NCBI GenBank assembly: GCA_015233565.1
Contig: JADFXM010000001.1
Coordinates: 1 to 64,000, forward strand
Reading direction: 5' to 3'
Source of the DNA: Candidatus Rifleibacteriota bacterium
Lineage (GTDB): Bacteria > Muiribacteriota > Ozemobacteria > Ozemobacterales > Ozemobacteraceae
Length of the DNA: 64,000 nucleotides
Positions 17,154 through 26,764 of this stretch are shown here, piece after piece (position 1 is the first letter of the stretch; every line of letters starts with the position of its first letter). The position numbers and the translations under genes were made by a program. The notes beneath the pieces are model-generated. The model was not told where the DNA came from. It ran no database searches and worked only from the letters and a program-made list of their open reading frames with translations.

Positions 17154-17668
17154 TAGCTGAATAGTAATAAGAAAGAATTAAAAACCCATTTTACAAATAT
17201 ACACAAACATTGAGAACTCCCTGAACAAAATTCGGGGAGTTTTTTTTTCGGTTTGATCAAAAGCACCCCATAGTTTCAGGACCAAAATTAAATTCTCCTG
17301 CAATTTTTTTTCAAAGAAAATGCATTAGAATTGCTAAGTAGTCGGAAATAATTAAGTCATCGGCTTTGAATATCTTCGAGTTGTGAAAGGTCCTTAAAAT
17401 TATGTGTTTAATGCAGTCTTTAAGAAAACAAACGATGAGTAATTAATTTTCAATTCCTAAAAGGACTATGAACAGAGCAAATTGAGAAAAATCTATTGGA
17501 ATTTAAAACCTATGAAACTGGTTTTATCAGAAGATTATTATGGTTTGTGAACGTTTGTCTTGTTTTTTTTAAAAAGAATTTATCTGCATTAAAAGCTGTG
17601 ATAAAATAACACCTATATAAAATAACCCTCATATAAAATGAATCCAAAATAAACTGAAAGGAAATAGA
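17154..17668. other. intergenic, terminator then AT-rich leader
   Basis: Beyond the terminator at 17214-17249 the sequence is AT-rich and non-coding. It should hold the promoter of the aminopeptidase gene. No other structure is recognised. Confidence 0.5.
17214..17249 (+). terminator. rho-independent terminator
   Basis: AACTCCC and GGGGAGTT pair in a 7-8 bp stem with a 12-base loop, followed by a run of about nine T. It lies 60 bases past the His-rich protein gene. Confidence 0.9.
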
Positions 17669-19138
17669 ATGAAGTCTGTAGCAACGAAAAAAGCTGAGGA
17701 AAAACCTCATACTTACAAAAAAGTTTGCGCCTGGGATGAACTTCCCAAAGAAAATGAAGAAGAACTGGAACTCCAATGTGGACGATACATCGATTTTTTA
17801 AATACCTGCAAAACAGAGCGTGAAACAATCTCTTTTCTTGAAGCAGATGCAAAAAAACGTGGGTTTAAAAACCTTTCCGAATTTTCCGGAAAATTAAAAC
17901 CCGGTTCTAAAGTATACTGGATAACAAAAAATAGGGCTATGGCAATTGCGGTCATCGGAAAAAAACCGATTGCAGATGGCTTGAGAATTGTGGCAGCCCA
18001 TCACGATGTCCCACATCTTGACCTCAAAGCCCTTCCAATTTATGAGAAACATGGTTTGGCATTGCTTCGAACTCATTATTACGGCGGGATAAAGAAATTT
18101 CAATGGGCTGCTATTCCTCTCGCAATCCACGGAATGGCCTGTACTGCCGACGGGAAATTTGTCTCTTTTGCCATAGGAGAAAATGAAAATGACCCAGTTT
18201 TTACTATTACAGATATTGCACCTCACCTTTCAGCCAAAATTCAGAATGACCGCAAAGCGACAGAAGTCCTTAAGGGAGAAGAATTGACCGTTCTGGTCGC
18301 CAGTCGTCCCAAAAAAATTGAGAAAACTGAGAAAACAGATAAAAAAGACAGCCCGCCGGCAGCCAAGGTTGAAGAAAAAATTAAAAGCGTAGTACTTGAT
18401 TATCTTTTCAAAAATTTTGGTTTGATTGAAGAGGATCTTGCCTGGTCTGAAATATCAGTGGTTCCAGCTTTAAAAGCCAGAATCGTAGGTCTGGATTCAA
18501 GCATGATCGGAGCTTTCGGACAAGATGATAAAGCCTGCGTTATGGGAAGCTATGAAGCTATACTATCAGTTAAAACCCCAGTAAATACTGCTGTGGCAAT
18601 GCTGTTCGACAAAGAAGAAATCGGATCAGCCGGAGCAAATGGTGCACAATCAATGATGGTATCTGACTTCTTCCTGAGACTCCTGGAACTGTCAGGAGAA
18701 AACCCTGATTACACAACCATGAGAAAAGCCATTTCCGCAACAATGGTTCTTTCTGCAGACACCAATGCCGCAGTAGAACCTAACTTTGAAGGAGCCTGGG
18801 ACACCAGTAACGCAGGTTTCCTTGGAAGCGGAGTTTGGATTTGCAAATTTACCGGATCCGGAGGAAAATACAACGGCCATGAAGCTGAAATGGAAATGAT
18901 GGCAAAAATCCGGAAAATGCTCATTGCAGAAAAAATACCCTACCAATTCGGTGAAATGGGAAAAGTAGACGAAGGTGGCGGTGGAACCGTTGCCAAATAT
19001 CTGGCAGAACTGAATATGAATGTCCTGGATCTGGATATTCCCCTTTTGGGTCTCCACTCTCCATTTGAAATAATTTCAAAGGTCGATTACCACTATTCAA
19101 TTAACGCCTATAAAGCTTTTTTTGAAAAAGCCATCTGA
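17669..19138 (+). CDS. apeB: M18-family aspartyl/glutamyl-type metalloaminopeptidase
   Basis: 489-residue cytosolic aminopeptidase that removes N-terminal residues, preferring acidic ones in characterised relatives. Metal ligands and catalytic residues are visible in the order of the family: AAHHDVPHLDLK (first His), GAFGQDDKAC (bridging Asp), MLFDKEEIGSAGANG (catalytic Glu and metal Glu), SADTNAAVEPN (Asp) and GLHSPFEIISKVDYH (last His). Length is as expected. AAGGAAA precedes the ATG. A charged KKIEKTEKTDKK insertion near residue 215 interrupts the usual domain. It stands alone upstream of holA; a strong hairpin separates them. The symbol is by family only. Confidence 0.93.
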   Translation: MKSVATKKAEEKPHTYKKVCAWDELPKENEEELELQCGRYIDFLNTCKTERETISFLEADAKKRGFKNLSEFSGKLKPGSKVYWITKNRAMAIAVIGKKPIADGLRIVAAHHDVPHLDLKALPIYEKHGLALLRTHYYGGIKKFQWAAIPLAIHGMACTADGKFVSFAIGENENDPVFTITDIAPHLSAKIQNDRKATEVLKGEELTVLVASRPKKIEKTEKTDKKDSPPAAKVEEKIKSVVLDYLFKNFGLIEEDLAWSEISVVPALKARIVGLDSSMIGAFGQDDKACVMGSYEAILSVKTPVNTAVAMLFDKEEIGSAGANGAQSMMVSDFFLRLLELSGENPDYTTMRKAISATMVLSADTNAAVEPNFEGAWDTSNAGFLGSGVWICKFTGSGGKYNGHEAEMEMMAKIRKMLIAEKIPYQFGEMGKVDEGGGGTVAKYLAELNMNVLDLDIPLLGLHSPFEIISKVDYHYSINAYKAFFEKAI

Positions 19139-19150
19139 CTTATAATAATC

Positions 19151-19186
19151 AGGATGAAACTGATACAGACGTTTCAGTTTCATCCT
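19151..19186. terminator. perfect 13-bp hairpin after M18 gene
   Basis: AGGATGAAACTGA (19151-19163) pairs exactly with TCAGTTTCATCCT (19174-19186) around a ten-base loop. No U-tract follows. It lies 12 bases past the aminopeptidase stop and 33 before holA, so it may be a terminator, an mRNA stabiliser or an attenuator. Confidence 0.7.
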
Positions 19187-19219
19187 TGGGTAGAAATTGA
19201 GAGTGTAGCAAAAAAATAA

Positions 19220-20380
19220 ATGGATATTCCAACGTTCGAAGTACTATTAAAGAAACGTGGTTTAACCAAGCGTTTATTTGTTTTCGCCGGCCGGGAAGAT
19301 TTTTTGAAAGAGAGAATGTGCGAGAAAATAGCAGAAACTCTCGTTAACTCAGATGAACGCAGTGAAAATGTCTTCCGATTCGATTTCTCCAAAAATGACT
19401 CTGATGATTTTTTCAGCAAACTTGATGGTTTCTGTTTTTCATCAGATCCGCGACTGTTCTTCTTTTCAAATTTCGACTCTTTGAGTACCACCAATCGTAA
19501 AAAAATTTATTCAACTATTACATCATCCTATTTCCCCCAAGACATTTTTTTGGTACTGATGATTTCGAATCAACCTATTTCTATGGAAGCAACTCGCGCT
19601 TTAGGTGAATTATCTGAAAAACTGGACTTCTGGGCCCCATTTGCTAATCAATTTCCCTCCTGGGTTCAAAAAACTGCTGGAGAATTTGAAGCAAGAATTA
19701 CCCCCGGAGCATGCAATTTACTGATTCAAAAAATCGGCGAAAATTTACGCCTTATTTTTCAGGAAGTCAAAAAACTTGCTCTTTCGGCAGGAAAAGGCGG
19801 AATAATTTCAGAAAAAATGGTTGAAACTGGAGTTTCCTATTTAAAGGAAGACAACATTTTCGACCTTTTGACTGCAATCGGAAAAAGAGAATTATCCAGT
19901 TCATTAAAAATAATGGAAAACCTTTACTCCAGGGGTGAACCGATTCAGAAAACCTGGTTCATGATTCAAAAAACACTACGCGATTTCAGGTTGTTTCACG
20001 ATCTAAGCTTTGACCGCCCTGATCTTTTTGGGGAAATTTCCACTTCTATGAAACGCCTACTGTCAATCCATGGTAAAACAGATTTCAAGGCAAATCAGGA
20101 GCGTAAGAACATTATTTCTGAAATTCAGGGATCAACAATGAGTTTCCCTGATTTAATCCGAGAAGTCTTTTCTATGGAAAACCCTAATGTGGTTTCAAAC
20201 CTATCCTTGGCATTAAACTTCAGCCATTCTGAACTTCGCGATTTATGGCCACGGCTACTCGAAATGGATGCATCCATGAAGACTTCCATCCCATCACAAA
20301 TATTGGCGATTCAGGAATTTTTGATCGAAGTAATCAACCCGAAATTGCGAAAACAAAGTCTTTATCAAGTTAAAAACTGA
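19220..20380 (+). CDS. holA: DNA polymerase III delta subunit
   Basis: 386 residues, the clamp-loader delta subunit that opens the beta sliding clamp. Recognised from overall similarity to HolA: the N-terminal strand and 'FAGREDFLKERMCEKI' helix, the LISNQPI/LDFWAPF region and the C-terminal helical collar with 'LIQKIGENLRLIFQEVKKL' and 'VSYLKEDNIFDLLTAIGKREL'. Like other delta subunits it lacks a working Walker A. It is downstream of the aminopeptidase gene, separated by a hairpin, and its last 11 bases overlap the end of the convergent lipoprotein gene. Confidence 0.9.
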   Translation: MDIPTFEVLLKKRGLTKRLFVFAGREDFLKERMCEKIAETLVNSDERSENVFRFDFSKNDSDDFFSKLDGFCFSSDPRLFFFSNFDSLSTTNRKKIYSTITSSYFPQDIFLVLMISNQPISMEATRALGELSEKLDFWAPFANQFPSWVQKTAGEFEARITPGACNLLIQKIGENLRLIFQEVKKLALSAGKGGIISEKMVETGVSYLKEDNIFDLLTAIGKRELSSSLKIMENLYSRGEPIQKTWFMIQKTLRDFRLFHDLSFDRPDLFGEISTSMKRLLSIHGKTDFKANQERKNIISEIQGSTMSFPDLIREVFSMENPNVVSNLSLALNFSHSELRDLWPRLLEMDASMKTSIPSQILAIQEFLIEVINPKLRKQSLYQVKN

Positions 20381-22376
20381 TGTCACCGCTGGGAGGAGCT
20401 TGTCGATCGATTCCCCAAACATCGTCGGGAGAAGGAAAGGCAACTCTCAACCGATAGTCAGTTTTCCCCCCGCCTGAGTCTTTCATAAAAACCGGTTGAT
20501 CCGAAATGGAACCTGGAAGAGAGGCACAACCCACGTAAGCACCTCCAGACGGAAATCCTATCACATCATTAGGACCAAATTGAGGCAGTGGTTCCGTACC
20601 AGTCAAATGCTCTATCCCCTTAATCCCCTGCCCAGTTAAACTAAGTGTTGAAACCAGGATATTCTTTTCAATTTTGGGATTGTTTTGGTCAATTCTAATT
20701 CCATATGGAGAATCAAAAGTGTTTTTGAAAATTGTTCCTGACTGTGCAAGAATATGAATTCCAAGCCCGATTGGTGAAACGAAAAGGTTGTTTTCCAGAT
20801 CGCATTCTCCTGAACCCTCATTTAGATATGTTCCATATTCCGTGAAACTGATAAAATCACACCCTTTGATGGAAACAAAATTATTTCCAATGCTGGTAAT
20901 GCATCTTCCACAGTGGATAAAAGCCGAATTTCCAATTGAAAATGAAGCGTTCTGAGTCAATTCTATCCCGTCCTGACAAAGTGATACTGTTAGACTTGAA
21001 ACCAAAAGGTTGGTTGTCTGGCTGGCAATCAATCCTTGTACACAGTTCAAAATATGAAGATTAGAAAAGAAACCTGTGGTTTTGTAAAGAGAAAGCCCCT
21101 TTGCAGCATAGGCGATTGTAACATTATCAAGAAGATTCACGTTCGGAGGAGTATCGAGAAAGCTAATTCCACCCCAATTTCCTGATGAGGGAGTTGGATT
21201 TTGAGATGTAAAAACTATTGGCGCGTAGTTTCCGGCACTTGCAATCATACAACCTTGAACGCGTATCTCAACCTTACTTTTGTCTCCCCTCTTAAGTGCA
21301 TCATAATCGGCCATCCTTATTTCCACTCCCGGATCGATGGTTAACTTTCCACCGAAAAGAATGTCGAGATCACCGGCAAGAACATAGGGACTGTTGGCTC
21401 TTGTCCAGTTTATTTCTCCGGTAAGGTCTCCAGGAATTACCATGGAAACTATCTCGGAGGCACTTCCTTCATTTCCAGCCTGGTCAACTGCCGTAATCCT
21501 GTAATAGTATTTTTTCCCTGTCATCGCTGAGGCATCGATGTATCGCTCATTTCCTTTGGGAATCATTACCCCAGAAATTTCCGCAAAACCCAAATTTGGC
21601 AACTCACTTCGATAAATTTTGTAACCTTTCAAATCTGATTCGGTATTTGGCAACCAAAAAATCGTGACTTGATTAGGTTGTTCGGTCAACGCAATGCCTG
21701 GTGCCTTTGGTGAATCAGGAGGAGTCGAATCTTCAAGCACTGAAGGGGTATTAAAAGTATTTGTAACAGAAGTTTCAGTCGGATAATTTTGTCTTGATGC
21801 AATTATTCTGAAAGAATACAACGTTTCAGATTTCAACCCGTCCAATACGAGTGAATGAACAGTTGCGTAGGAGTCTTGAGTCTCCTTTACCGTTCTTCCA
21901 AAATAACTTCCTTCACCAAATTCAATCTTTCCATTGGTGAATTCAGTCGTCTTCCAAGTAATGGTTGCATCGGAAGCGCTTACCTTTTGAGCTTTAATTT
22001 CCAAGAAATCAAATGAAGCTGTTTCGATAATAACTTTTCTGACATCAGTTATTGTATTGGAATAAACAGGTGCAGCAAACTGTGAAGTTCGATATCCCTG
22101 CTTCTTGACAAGGAAAGAATTACTTCCAAACTCCACACCCTCGATTAGAAAAGTTCCACTTGCATCAGTCAGAGACCACCTTTTGTCATCCTGGCTCCAA
22201 TATACAAGAGCACCCGAAACAGGACTTCCTGATTTATCAAACACTTCCCCTGTAATTCCTCCTTCACGAGGTATTACATTATTTGTTGGAGCAGCACACC
22301 CAATCATCGTCAGTAAAACTATTCCAATGATAAGGAATGATTGTAAATAGGATTCATAAGTCTGGAAAATTTTCAT
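20370..22376 (-). CDS. lipoprotein with CarboxypepD-like, FN3 and beta-helix domains
   Basis: 668 residues. Signal peptide with lipobox TMIGC (Cys at about residue 27), so probably anchored in the outer or inner membrane. Residues about 35-115 look like a carboxypeptidase-regulatory beta sandwich (GEVFDKSGSPVSGALVYW). Residues about 118-310 hold two FN3 domains (SASDATITWKTTEF; NQVTIFWLPNTESDLKGYKIYRS). From about 350 to 590 short strands at regular spacing (NCVQGLIAS, CQDGIELT, CGRCITSIGN, YGTYLNEGSG) form a right-handed parallel beta-helix. This architecture fits a surface adhesin or polysaccharide-binding protein. The start overlaps the TPR gene's stop by four bases (ATGA), so they are translationally coupled. 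Confidence 0.85.
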   Translation of the reverse strand: MKIFQTYESYLQSFLIIGIVLLTMIGCAAPTNNVIPREGGITGEVFDKSGSPVSGALVYWSQDDKRWSLTDASGTFLIEGVEFGSNSFLVKKQGYRTSQFAAPVYSNTITDVRKVIIETASFDFLEIKAQKVSASDATITWKTTEFTNGKIEFGEGSYFGRTVKETQDSYATVHSLVLDGLKSETLYSFRIIASRQNYPTETSVTNTFNTPSVLEDSTPPDSPKAPGIALTEQPNQVTIFWLPNTESDLKGYKIYRSELPNLGFAEISGVMIPKGNERYIDASAMTGKKYYYRITAVDQAGNEGSASEIVSMVIPGDLTGEINWTRANSPYVLAGDLDILFGGKLTIDPGVEIRMADYDALKRGDKSKVEIRVQGCMIASAGNYAPIVFTSQNPTPSSGNWGGISFLDTPPNVNLLDNVTIAYAAKGLSLYKTTGFFSNLHILNCVQGLIASQTTNLLVSSLTVSLCQDGIELTQNASFSIGNSAFIHCGRCITSIGNNFVSIKGCDFISFTEYGTYLNEGSGECDLENNLFVSPIGLGIHILAQSGTIFKNTFDSPYGIRIDQNNPKIEKNILVSTLSLTGQGIKGIEHLTGTEPLPQFGPNDVIGFPSGGAYVGCASLPGSISDQPVFMKDSGGGKTDYRLRVAFPSPDDVWGIDRQAPPSGDISF

Positions 22377-24937
22377 TTTAGCCTTGCTAGGGCTTCCTCA
22401 ATGAATTTTGCAATTCTGCTTCCCTTCGGGGCGTGCTCTTTAGCTTTTTGATAGCAAGCCCTCGCCTCCGGGGAAAGATTTTTTTCCTCGTACGCAAGCC
22501 CCAAATTGAAGCAGGTATAAGCATCTTCAGGATTAATATTCACAACTTTCACAAAAGCTTCGATGGCCATGTCAAAGTTTTTTTCATCCATATAGGCCAT
22601 TCCAAGATTGTACAAAGCATAAGTGTCTTCGGGGTTAATTTCAATCGCCCGTTGAAAAGCACCAATGGATTCGTTAAGTTGTCCTTGTTCATAAAAAGAC
22701 ATTCCAAGATGCGAAAAAGAGTAAGGATCATCGGAATCCAATTCGATTGCTCTTCCAAAGGCTTTTATAGCCATTGTCAACCGTCCGGAATTTTTGTACA
22801 ATACACCCAAACTATACAGGGAAAATGCATCGTCCGGGTTAAGCTCAGTTGCTTTTTGAAAAGCCTCTTCAGCTTTTTCAAGATTTCCTAAAGTCCTGTA
22901 AATACTCCCCAGAAGATAATAAGCATAGAAATTCTTTTCGTCAAGCCTCAAAGCCATTTGAGTACAAGAAAGTGCTTTATCAAGTTGATTTAAATTTTTA
23001 TAAACTGCACCAAGATTTATCAGAGTTTGATTATGGTCTTCACGTATAGCGAGAAGTGCTTCAAAAACATCCCTTGCTTCTTCCATCATTCCATTGTTTT
23101 TATAAATCAACCCAAGCAAATACCGACTATCAGTGTCCTCAGGACAAAGTTTGATGGTTTTCTTTATCGCAATAAGAGCTTCTTCAAGCATTCCGCGATT
23201 AAGATAAGCTTGTCCAAGATGGAAGAATGCTTCTTTGAACTCAGGGTCCAAATCGATTGTTCGACGCCACTCTCTAATTGCATCCTCTGATTTTCCTGTG
23301 GATTTATAAGCAATTCCAAGCTGCAAATGAGCATGTGAGAAGTCAGGATCAATTGCAACAGCTTTTTCCCATTCCCGAATCGCTTCATCCAGAATTCCCT
23401 TTTCTTTATATGCAAGCCCCAAACGATAATGTCCACCCGCATTCTCCGGGTTAATGGCCACTGACCGTTTCCACCTGGCAAGATTCGGATCATCAATCCC
23501 CTTGATTCGATAAATTACTTCAAGGTTGTAATGCGCAAATGAATCACTCGGATTCAAGGACAGAACTTTTTTATATTCAAGAATTGCTTCGTCATACAAC
23601 TCGGTGTTTTTGTAAGCAGAGGCGAGCTTATAATGTAAATCAGGATTGTTTGGATTGTTAAGAACCTCTGTTTTGAACCTTTCGATCATCATTTCCATTT
23701 CAGAACGGTTTCTAAAAACTGGGACTTTTTCTGATACTTCATGCTCATGAACTTTTTTTCGAATCTCAGAAGCTTTACGCCAATTCGTTACCGCAAGGTC
23801 ACACTGTCCCTTGACGTCATAAATCTCTCCTAAAACCTCATGCGCTCGAGCCAGATTGGGATCAAGAAATAGTGCTCTTTTTAATTCTCCCACAGCCTCG
23901 TCCAACATTCCCTTGTCCTTGAAGGCCAATCCAAGGTTCAAATGTAATTCCGCATCATTTGGATTAATTCCATTCTCCAACCGAAATTCTTCAATTGCCT
24001 TAAGGGTCTCTCCCTTTTTTCGGTAAACGGAACCAATAAGAAAATGGATACGTGGATATTTGGGGTCAATTTTCAAAGCTTTGCGAAATTCAGAAAGAGC
24101 GGCATCGTCCATTGATTTTTTTTGCAAGGCCTGCCCCAGAACAACTCGCGCTTCAATTAGATCAGGGTTAATATCCAATACCCTTTTTAGTGCTTCAATA
24201 GACTCATCGTATCTTTTCCCAAGAAAATGTGCCATTCCCAAATTAAGATATGCGAAGGCATTATCTGGATTGAGGCTGATTGATTTTCTCAATGAAGCAA
24301 CCGCTTCATCAAATAAATGAAGCTCTACAAATCCCCTTCCAAGCTGGCAATAAGCAAATGAATCCTGAGAATTCAAAAGAACCGCTTTTTTAAATTCTAC
24401 AATAGCCTTTTTTGGCTTTCCGATTTCGAGGAAAACCGAACCAAGCGCAAAATGCGCGAAGGCATAATCATGATTAATATCAATCGCATTTCTCAATCTG
24501 ACAATAGCTTCATCAAATAATTTTTTTAGTTTATAAATCAACCCAAGTTGAAGATGCGAAAATGCAAAATCTGATTTTAAACTGATAGCTTTTTTAAATC
24601 GAATTATCGCTTCATCAAGCATTCCCTTACTTTTATAGATTACTCCCAAATTGGCGTAAGGAAACGCATAATTATTATTGTACATTATCGCTTTTTTAAA
24701 TTCAGTTATTGCTTCATTGATCATTCCCTTGTTCTTAAACAACAATCCAAGAAAATTGTGAGAATAAGCATCTTTGGGATTTATCGCAATCGCGTCATTG
24801 TACACCTTAATTGCTTCATCTATTTCTCCCTGCATTTCAAGAGCTCTTCCGAGTTGATAATAAGCAAAGAAATCTCTTGGATTGGCACTTATTCTTTTTT
24901 TACAGTCGTTTACCGCTAATTCCAGTTTTTTTTCCAT
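22373..24937 (-). CDS. 23-repeat TPR protein
   Basis: 854 residues made almost wholly of 34-residue tetratricopeptide repeats; 23 units can be counted by hand (pattern A/F-x-x-x-LG-x-x-Y-x-x-x-G-x-x-x-x-A-I-x-x-x-x-x-A-x-x-x-x-P). A linker of about 40 residues divides them into 11 and 12. There is no signal peptide or membrane segment, so it is probably a cytosolic scaffold. Proteins of this type resemble O-GlcNAc transferase TPR regions, but no catalytic domain is present. The chosen ATG has GGAG ten bases upstream; a TTG two codons earlier is an alternative. It overlaps the next gene (beta-helix lipoprotein) and follows the NUDIX gene by 20 bases, so the three form one operon. Confidence 0.9.
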   Translation of the reverse strand: MEKKLELAVNDCKKRISANPRDFFAYYQLGRALEMQGEIDEAIKVYNDAIAINPKDAYSHNFLGLLFKNKGMINEAITEFKKAIMYNNNYAFPYANLGVIYKSKGMLDEAIIRFKKAISLKSDFAFSHLQLGLIYKLKKLFDEAIVRLRNAIDINHDYAFAHFALGSVFLEIGKPKKAIVEFKKAVLLNSQDSFAYCQLGRGFVELHLFDEAVASLRKSISLNPDNAFAYLNLGMAHFLGKRYDESIEALKRVLDINPDLIEARVVLGQALQKKSMDDAALSEFRKALKIDPKYPRIHFLIGSVYRKKGETLKAIEEFRLENGINPNDAELHLNLGLAFKDKGMLDEAVGELKRALFLDPNLARAHEVLGEIYDVKGQCDLAVTNWRKASEIRKKVHEHEVSEKVPVFRNRSEMEMMIERFKTEVLNNPNNPDLHYKLASAYKNTELYDEAILEYKKVLSLNPSDSFAHYNLEVIYRIKGIDDPNLARWKRSVAINPENAGGHYRLGLAYKEKGILDEAIREWEKAVAIDPDFSHAHLQLGIAYKSTGKSEDAIREWRRTIDLDPEFKEAFFHLGQAYLNRGMLEEALIAIKKTIKLCPEDTDSRYLLGLIYKNNGMMEEARDVFEALLAIREDHNQTLINLGAVYKNLNQLDKALSCTQMALRLDEKNFYAYYLLGSIYRTLGNLEKAEEAFQKATELNPDDAFSLYSLGVLYKNSGRLTMAIKAFGRAIELDSDDPYSFSHLGMSFYEQGQLNESIGAFQRAIEINPEDTYALYNLGMAYMDEKNFDMAIEAFVKVVNINPEDAYTCFNLGLAYEEKNLSPEARACYQKAKEHAPKGSRIAKFIEEALARLK

Positions 24938-24957
24938 TCTCAATTTTCTCCAAAGCT

Positions 24958-25401
24958 TCAGGGAATCCAGGGCAAGGATTTATAGGTTTCAATCGTTTCC
25001 CCACGGAGCAGTTTGATAAACTCATCTCCAAAATTAGGATAGACAGGAACTTTCAAAGCTTCATCCGCCGAAAAGAAATCAATTCCTTTGAGTCGGGAAT
25101 CACAACCAGCTGAAAGCTTGGAAAAATCAGGATCAATAGTCTCAAAAATAGGGAATTGAATATGTCTTTGAGCTTTTTCATCCATGCTTTCACGCAAACC
25201 AATGAAACGAAATCCTTTTGCAGTAACACCTGTTTCTTCCAGTAATTCACGAGCCGCCGCCTTAAAAAGGTCTTCAAACGGCTCCTGTCCTCCGCCGGGT
25301 AAAAGCCAATATGTCCGACCATCCTTCACATGCCGAACAAATAAAAAAGAATTCTGATCTTTTTTTACTATCAACGTCGGACGAATTCTAATAGTTGTCA
25401 T
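24958..25401 (-). CDS. NUDIX hydrolase
   Basis: 147 residues. The NUDIX box is complete: GQEPFEDLFKAAARELLEET fits G-x5-E-x7-R-E-U-x-E-E-x-G, where the REELEE glutamates bind Mg2+. The family splits nucleoside diphosphates linked to another group; the substrate here is not predictable. An RIRPTLIVKKDQN opening and small size fit MutT/ADP-ribose-type enzymes. First gene of the operon with the TPR and beta-helix lipoprotein genes. Confidence 0.92.
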   Translation of the reverse strand: MTTIRIRPTLIVKKDQNSFLFVRHVKDGRTYWLLPGGGQEPFEDLFKAAARELLEETGVTAKGFRFIGLRESMDEKAQRHIQFPIFETIDPDFSKLSAGCDSRLKGIDFFSADEALKVPVYPNFGDEFIKLLRGETIETYKSLPWIP

Positions 25402-25641
25402 TTTCCCGCCAATTCAATGTTTTAATTTTTCACTCCCGCCAAAAGACTGCTTTTTATCTTTCTTCCACAACTCTCAACGTTTTCTATTATTTGATCATTT
25501 ATCCAAATCAATTAATCAGAAACAAACAATAATCATAAATAAAAGCTTTTCTTTAGGTAGTGAAAACTTACCCAATATTCAAGTCTTTCTCTCAAGTATC
25601 GACAAAAGAGAAAAATTTAAAAAGAGTGGGATTATTTTATT

Positions 25642-26697
25642 TTATCGCAGTTGACTTTTTTTTCTAAGTACCGGTTCGATATTAGCTTTTGAAAAAATTT
25701 GTTCCGCTTTTTCTTCCATTCCCTTGGGGACATAGAGGGAGCGTTTTGAGGCTGGATTGGCGATGTCAATCGGAGTTATCGTAAATTCAATATTTTCTTC
25801 CACCAGTAGACTTATTGCTTTCAGAAGATCATGCGGAGTGGAAAAGAAATATTGAAAATTCTCAAAACTTTGAACGCATTTTCGATAAAAATATTCCCCC
25901 ATCGCAAATTCGCGAATGAACTGGCGGTTTTCCCCCCAATGAAGAGTTTCAGTTGACCCCGGAATGAAGATCCCGCCATTTTTAAGCCCGTTAAAGAATC
26001 TCTCAGTCAGATGTTTTTTTGTTTCCTCATTGAAATATATCATTGTGTTTCTGCAAAATATTATATCGAAACTAATATCTATCCATTTGGAGTCAAGTAA
26101 ATTTCTTAATTCAAAGCTTACCATTTGAGAAAGTTCCGGCTTAACTTTGAAAAAACCGGGTGAAGAAGGGATAAAAAAAGCAGCCAACAGTCTTTGTGGA
26201 ACTAATCGAATCTCAGTAGAGGAATAAATTCCCTCTTTTGCTTTGGATATGGCATAGGGGGAAATATCGCTCCCAATAATTTTTACGTTTACATTAGGGT
26301 GGGAAGTCATCATTTCACGGGCAACAATCGCAATGGAATATGCCTCTGCACCGATGGAACAACCTGCTGACCAGATATAAATCTCTTTTGAAGGCCTTTT
26401 GTCGAAATCCCTTATGGATGGAAAAATAACTTCTCGAAGTATTTCAAAATGCTTGGGATGTCTGAAAAACCATGTCTCATTTGTGGTTAGCACTGCAAGT
26501 AGTTCATTTTTGAACGACTGATCGGCCTGAACCGTCTTGATGAAATCATTAAGATCAAAACTATTTATTTTGGAAAAAAGCGGCAGAATACGATTTTCCA
26601 AAAAACTGAATTTTCCAGTTTCAAAGAAAAGGCCAAACTCCCGGGAAATAAATTCCCTGAGTTGATGATAATCTATTTTAAGAGATCTTTCGTCCAT
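25642..26697 (-). CDS. cheR: CheR-type MCP glutamate methyltransferase
   Basis: 351 residues. An N-terminal helical CheR domain (LREFISREFGLFFETGKF) precedes the SAM-binding domain with WSAGCSIGAEAYSIA (SAM-binding loop) and FCRNTMIYFNEETK, both characteristic of CheR, which methylates glutamates in chemoreceptors using SAM. A further 60 residues after the usual end (EENIEFTITPIDIANP and a Lys/Arg-rich tail) are unrecognised. No other chemotaxis gene lies nearby, so the receptor it serves is unknown. Stop at 25642 and start at 26697 are the natural ones. Confidence 0.92.
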   Translation of the reverse strand: MDERSLKIDYHQLREFISREFGLFFETGKFSFLENRILPLFSKINSFDLNDFIKTVQADQSFKNELLAVLTTNETWFFRHPKHFEILREVIFPSIRDFDKRPSKEIYIWSAGCSIGAEAYSIAIVAREMMTSHPNVNVKIIGSDISPYAISKAKEGIYSSTEIRLVPQRLLAAFFIPSSPGFFKVKPELSQMVSFELRNLLDSKWIDISFDIIFCRNTMIYFNEETKKHLTERFFNGLKNGGIFIPGSTETLHWGENRQFIREFAMGEYFYRKCVQSFENFQYFFSTPHDLLKAISLLVEENIEFTITPIDIANPASKRSLYVPKGMEEKAEQIFSKANIEPVLRKKSQLR

Positions 26698-26764
26698 TTT
26701 TTAACGATGCTTTCCAGTTAGAAAATTTATGGATCCCAGGAAAAATGGACACTTTTTAAATTTT

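Noticed and set aside
16677-17160. Long frames antisense and out of frame in the His-rich gene
   Set aside because: Explained by the repeated codons of the real gene, which alone has a signal peptide, ribosome site and promoter.
22433-22891. 152-codon plus-strand frame
   Set aside because: Shadow of the TPR repeats; periodic composition only.
22373-24937. Regular repeats that could be a CRISPR array
   Set aside because: The 102-base periodicity is coding (34-residue TPR) and units are too diverged.
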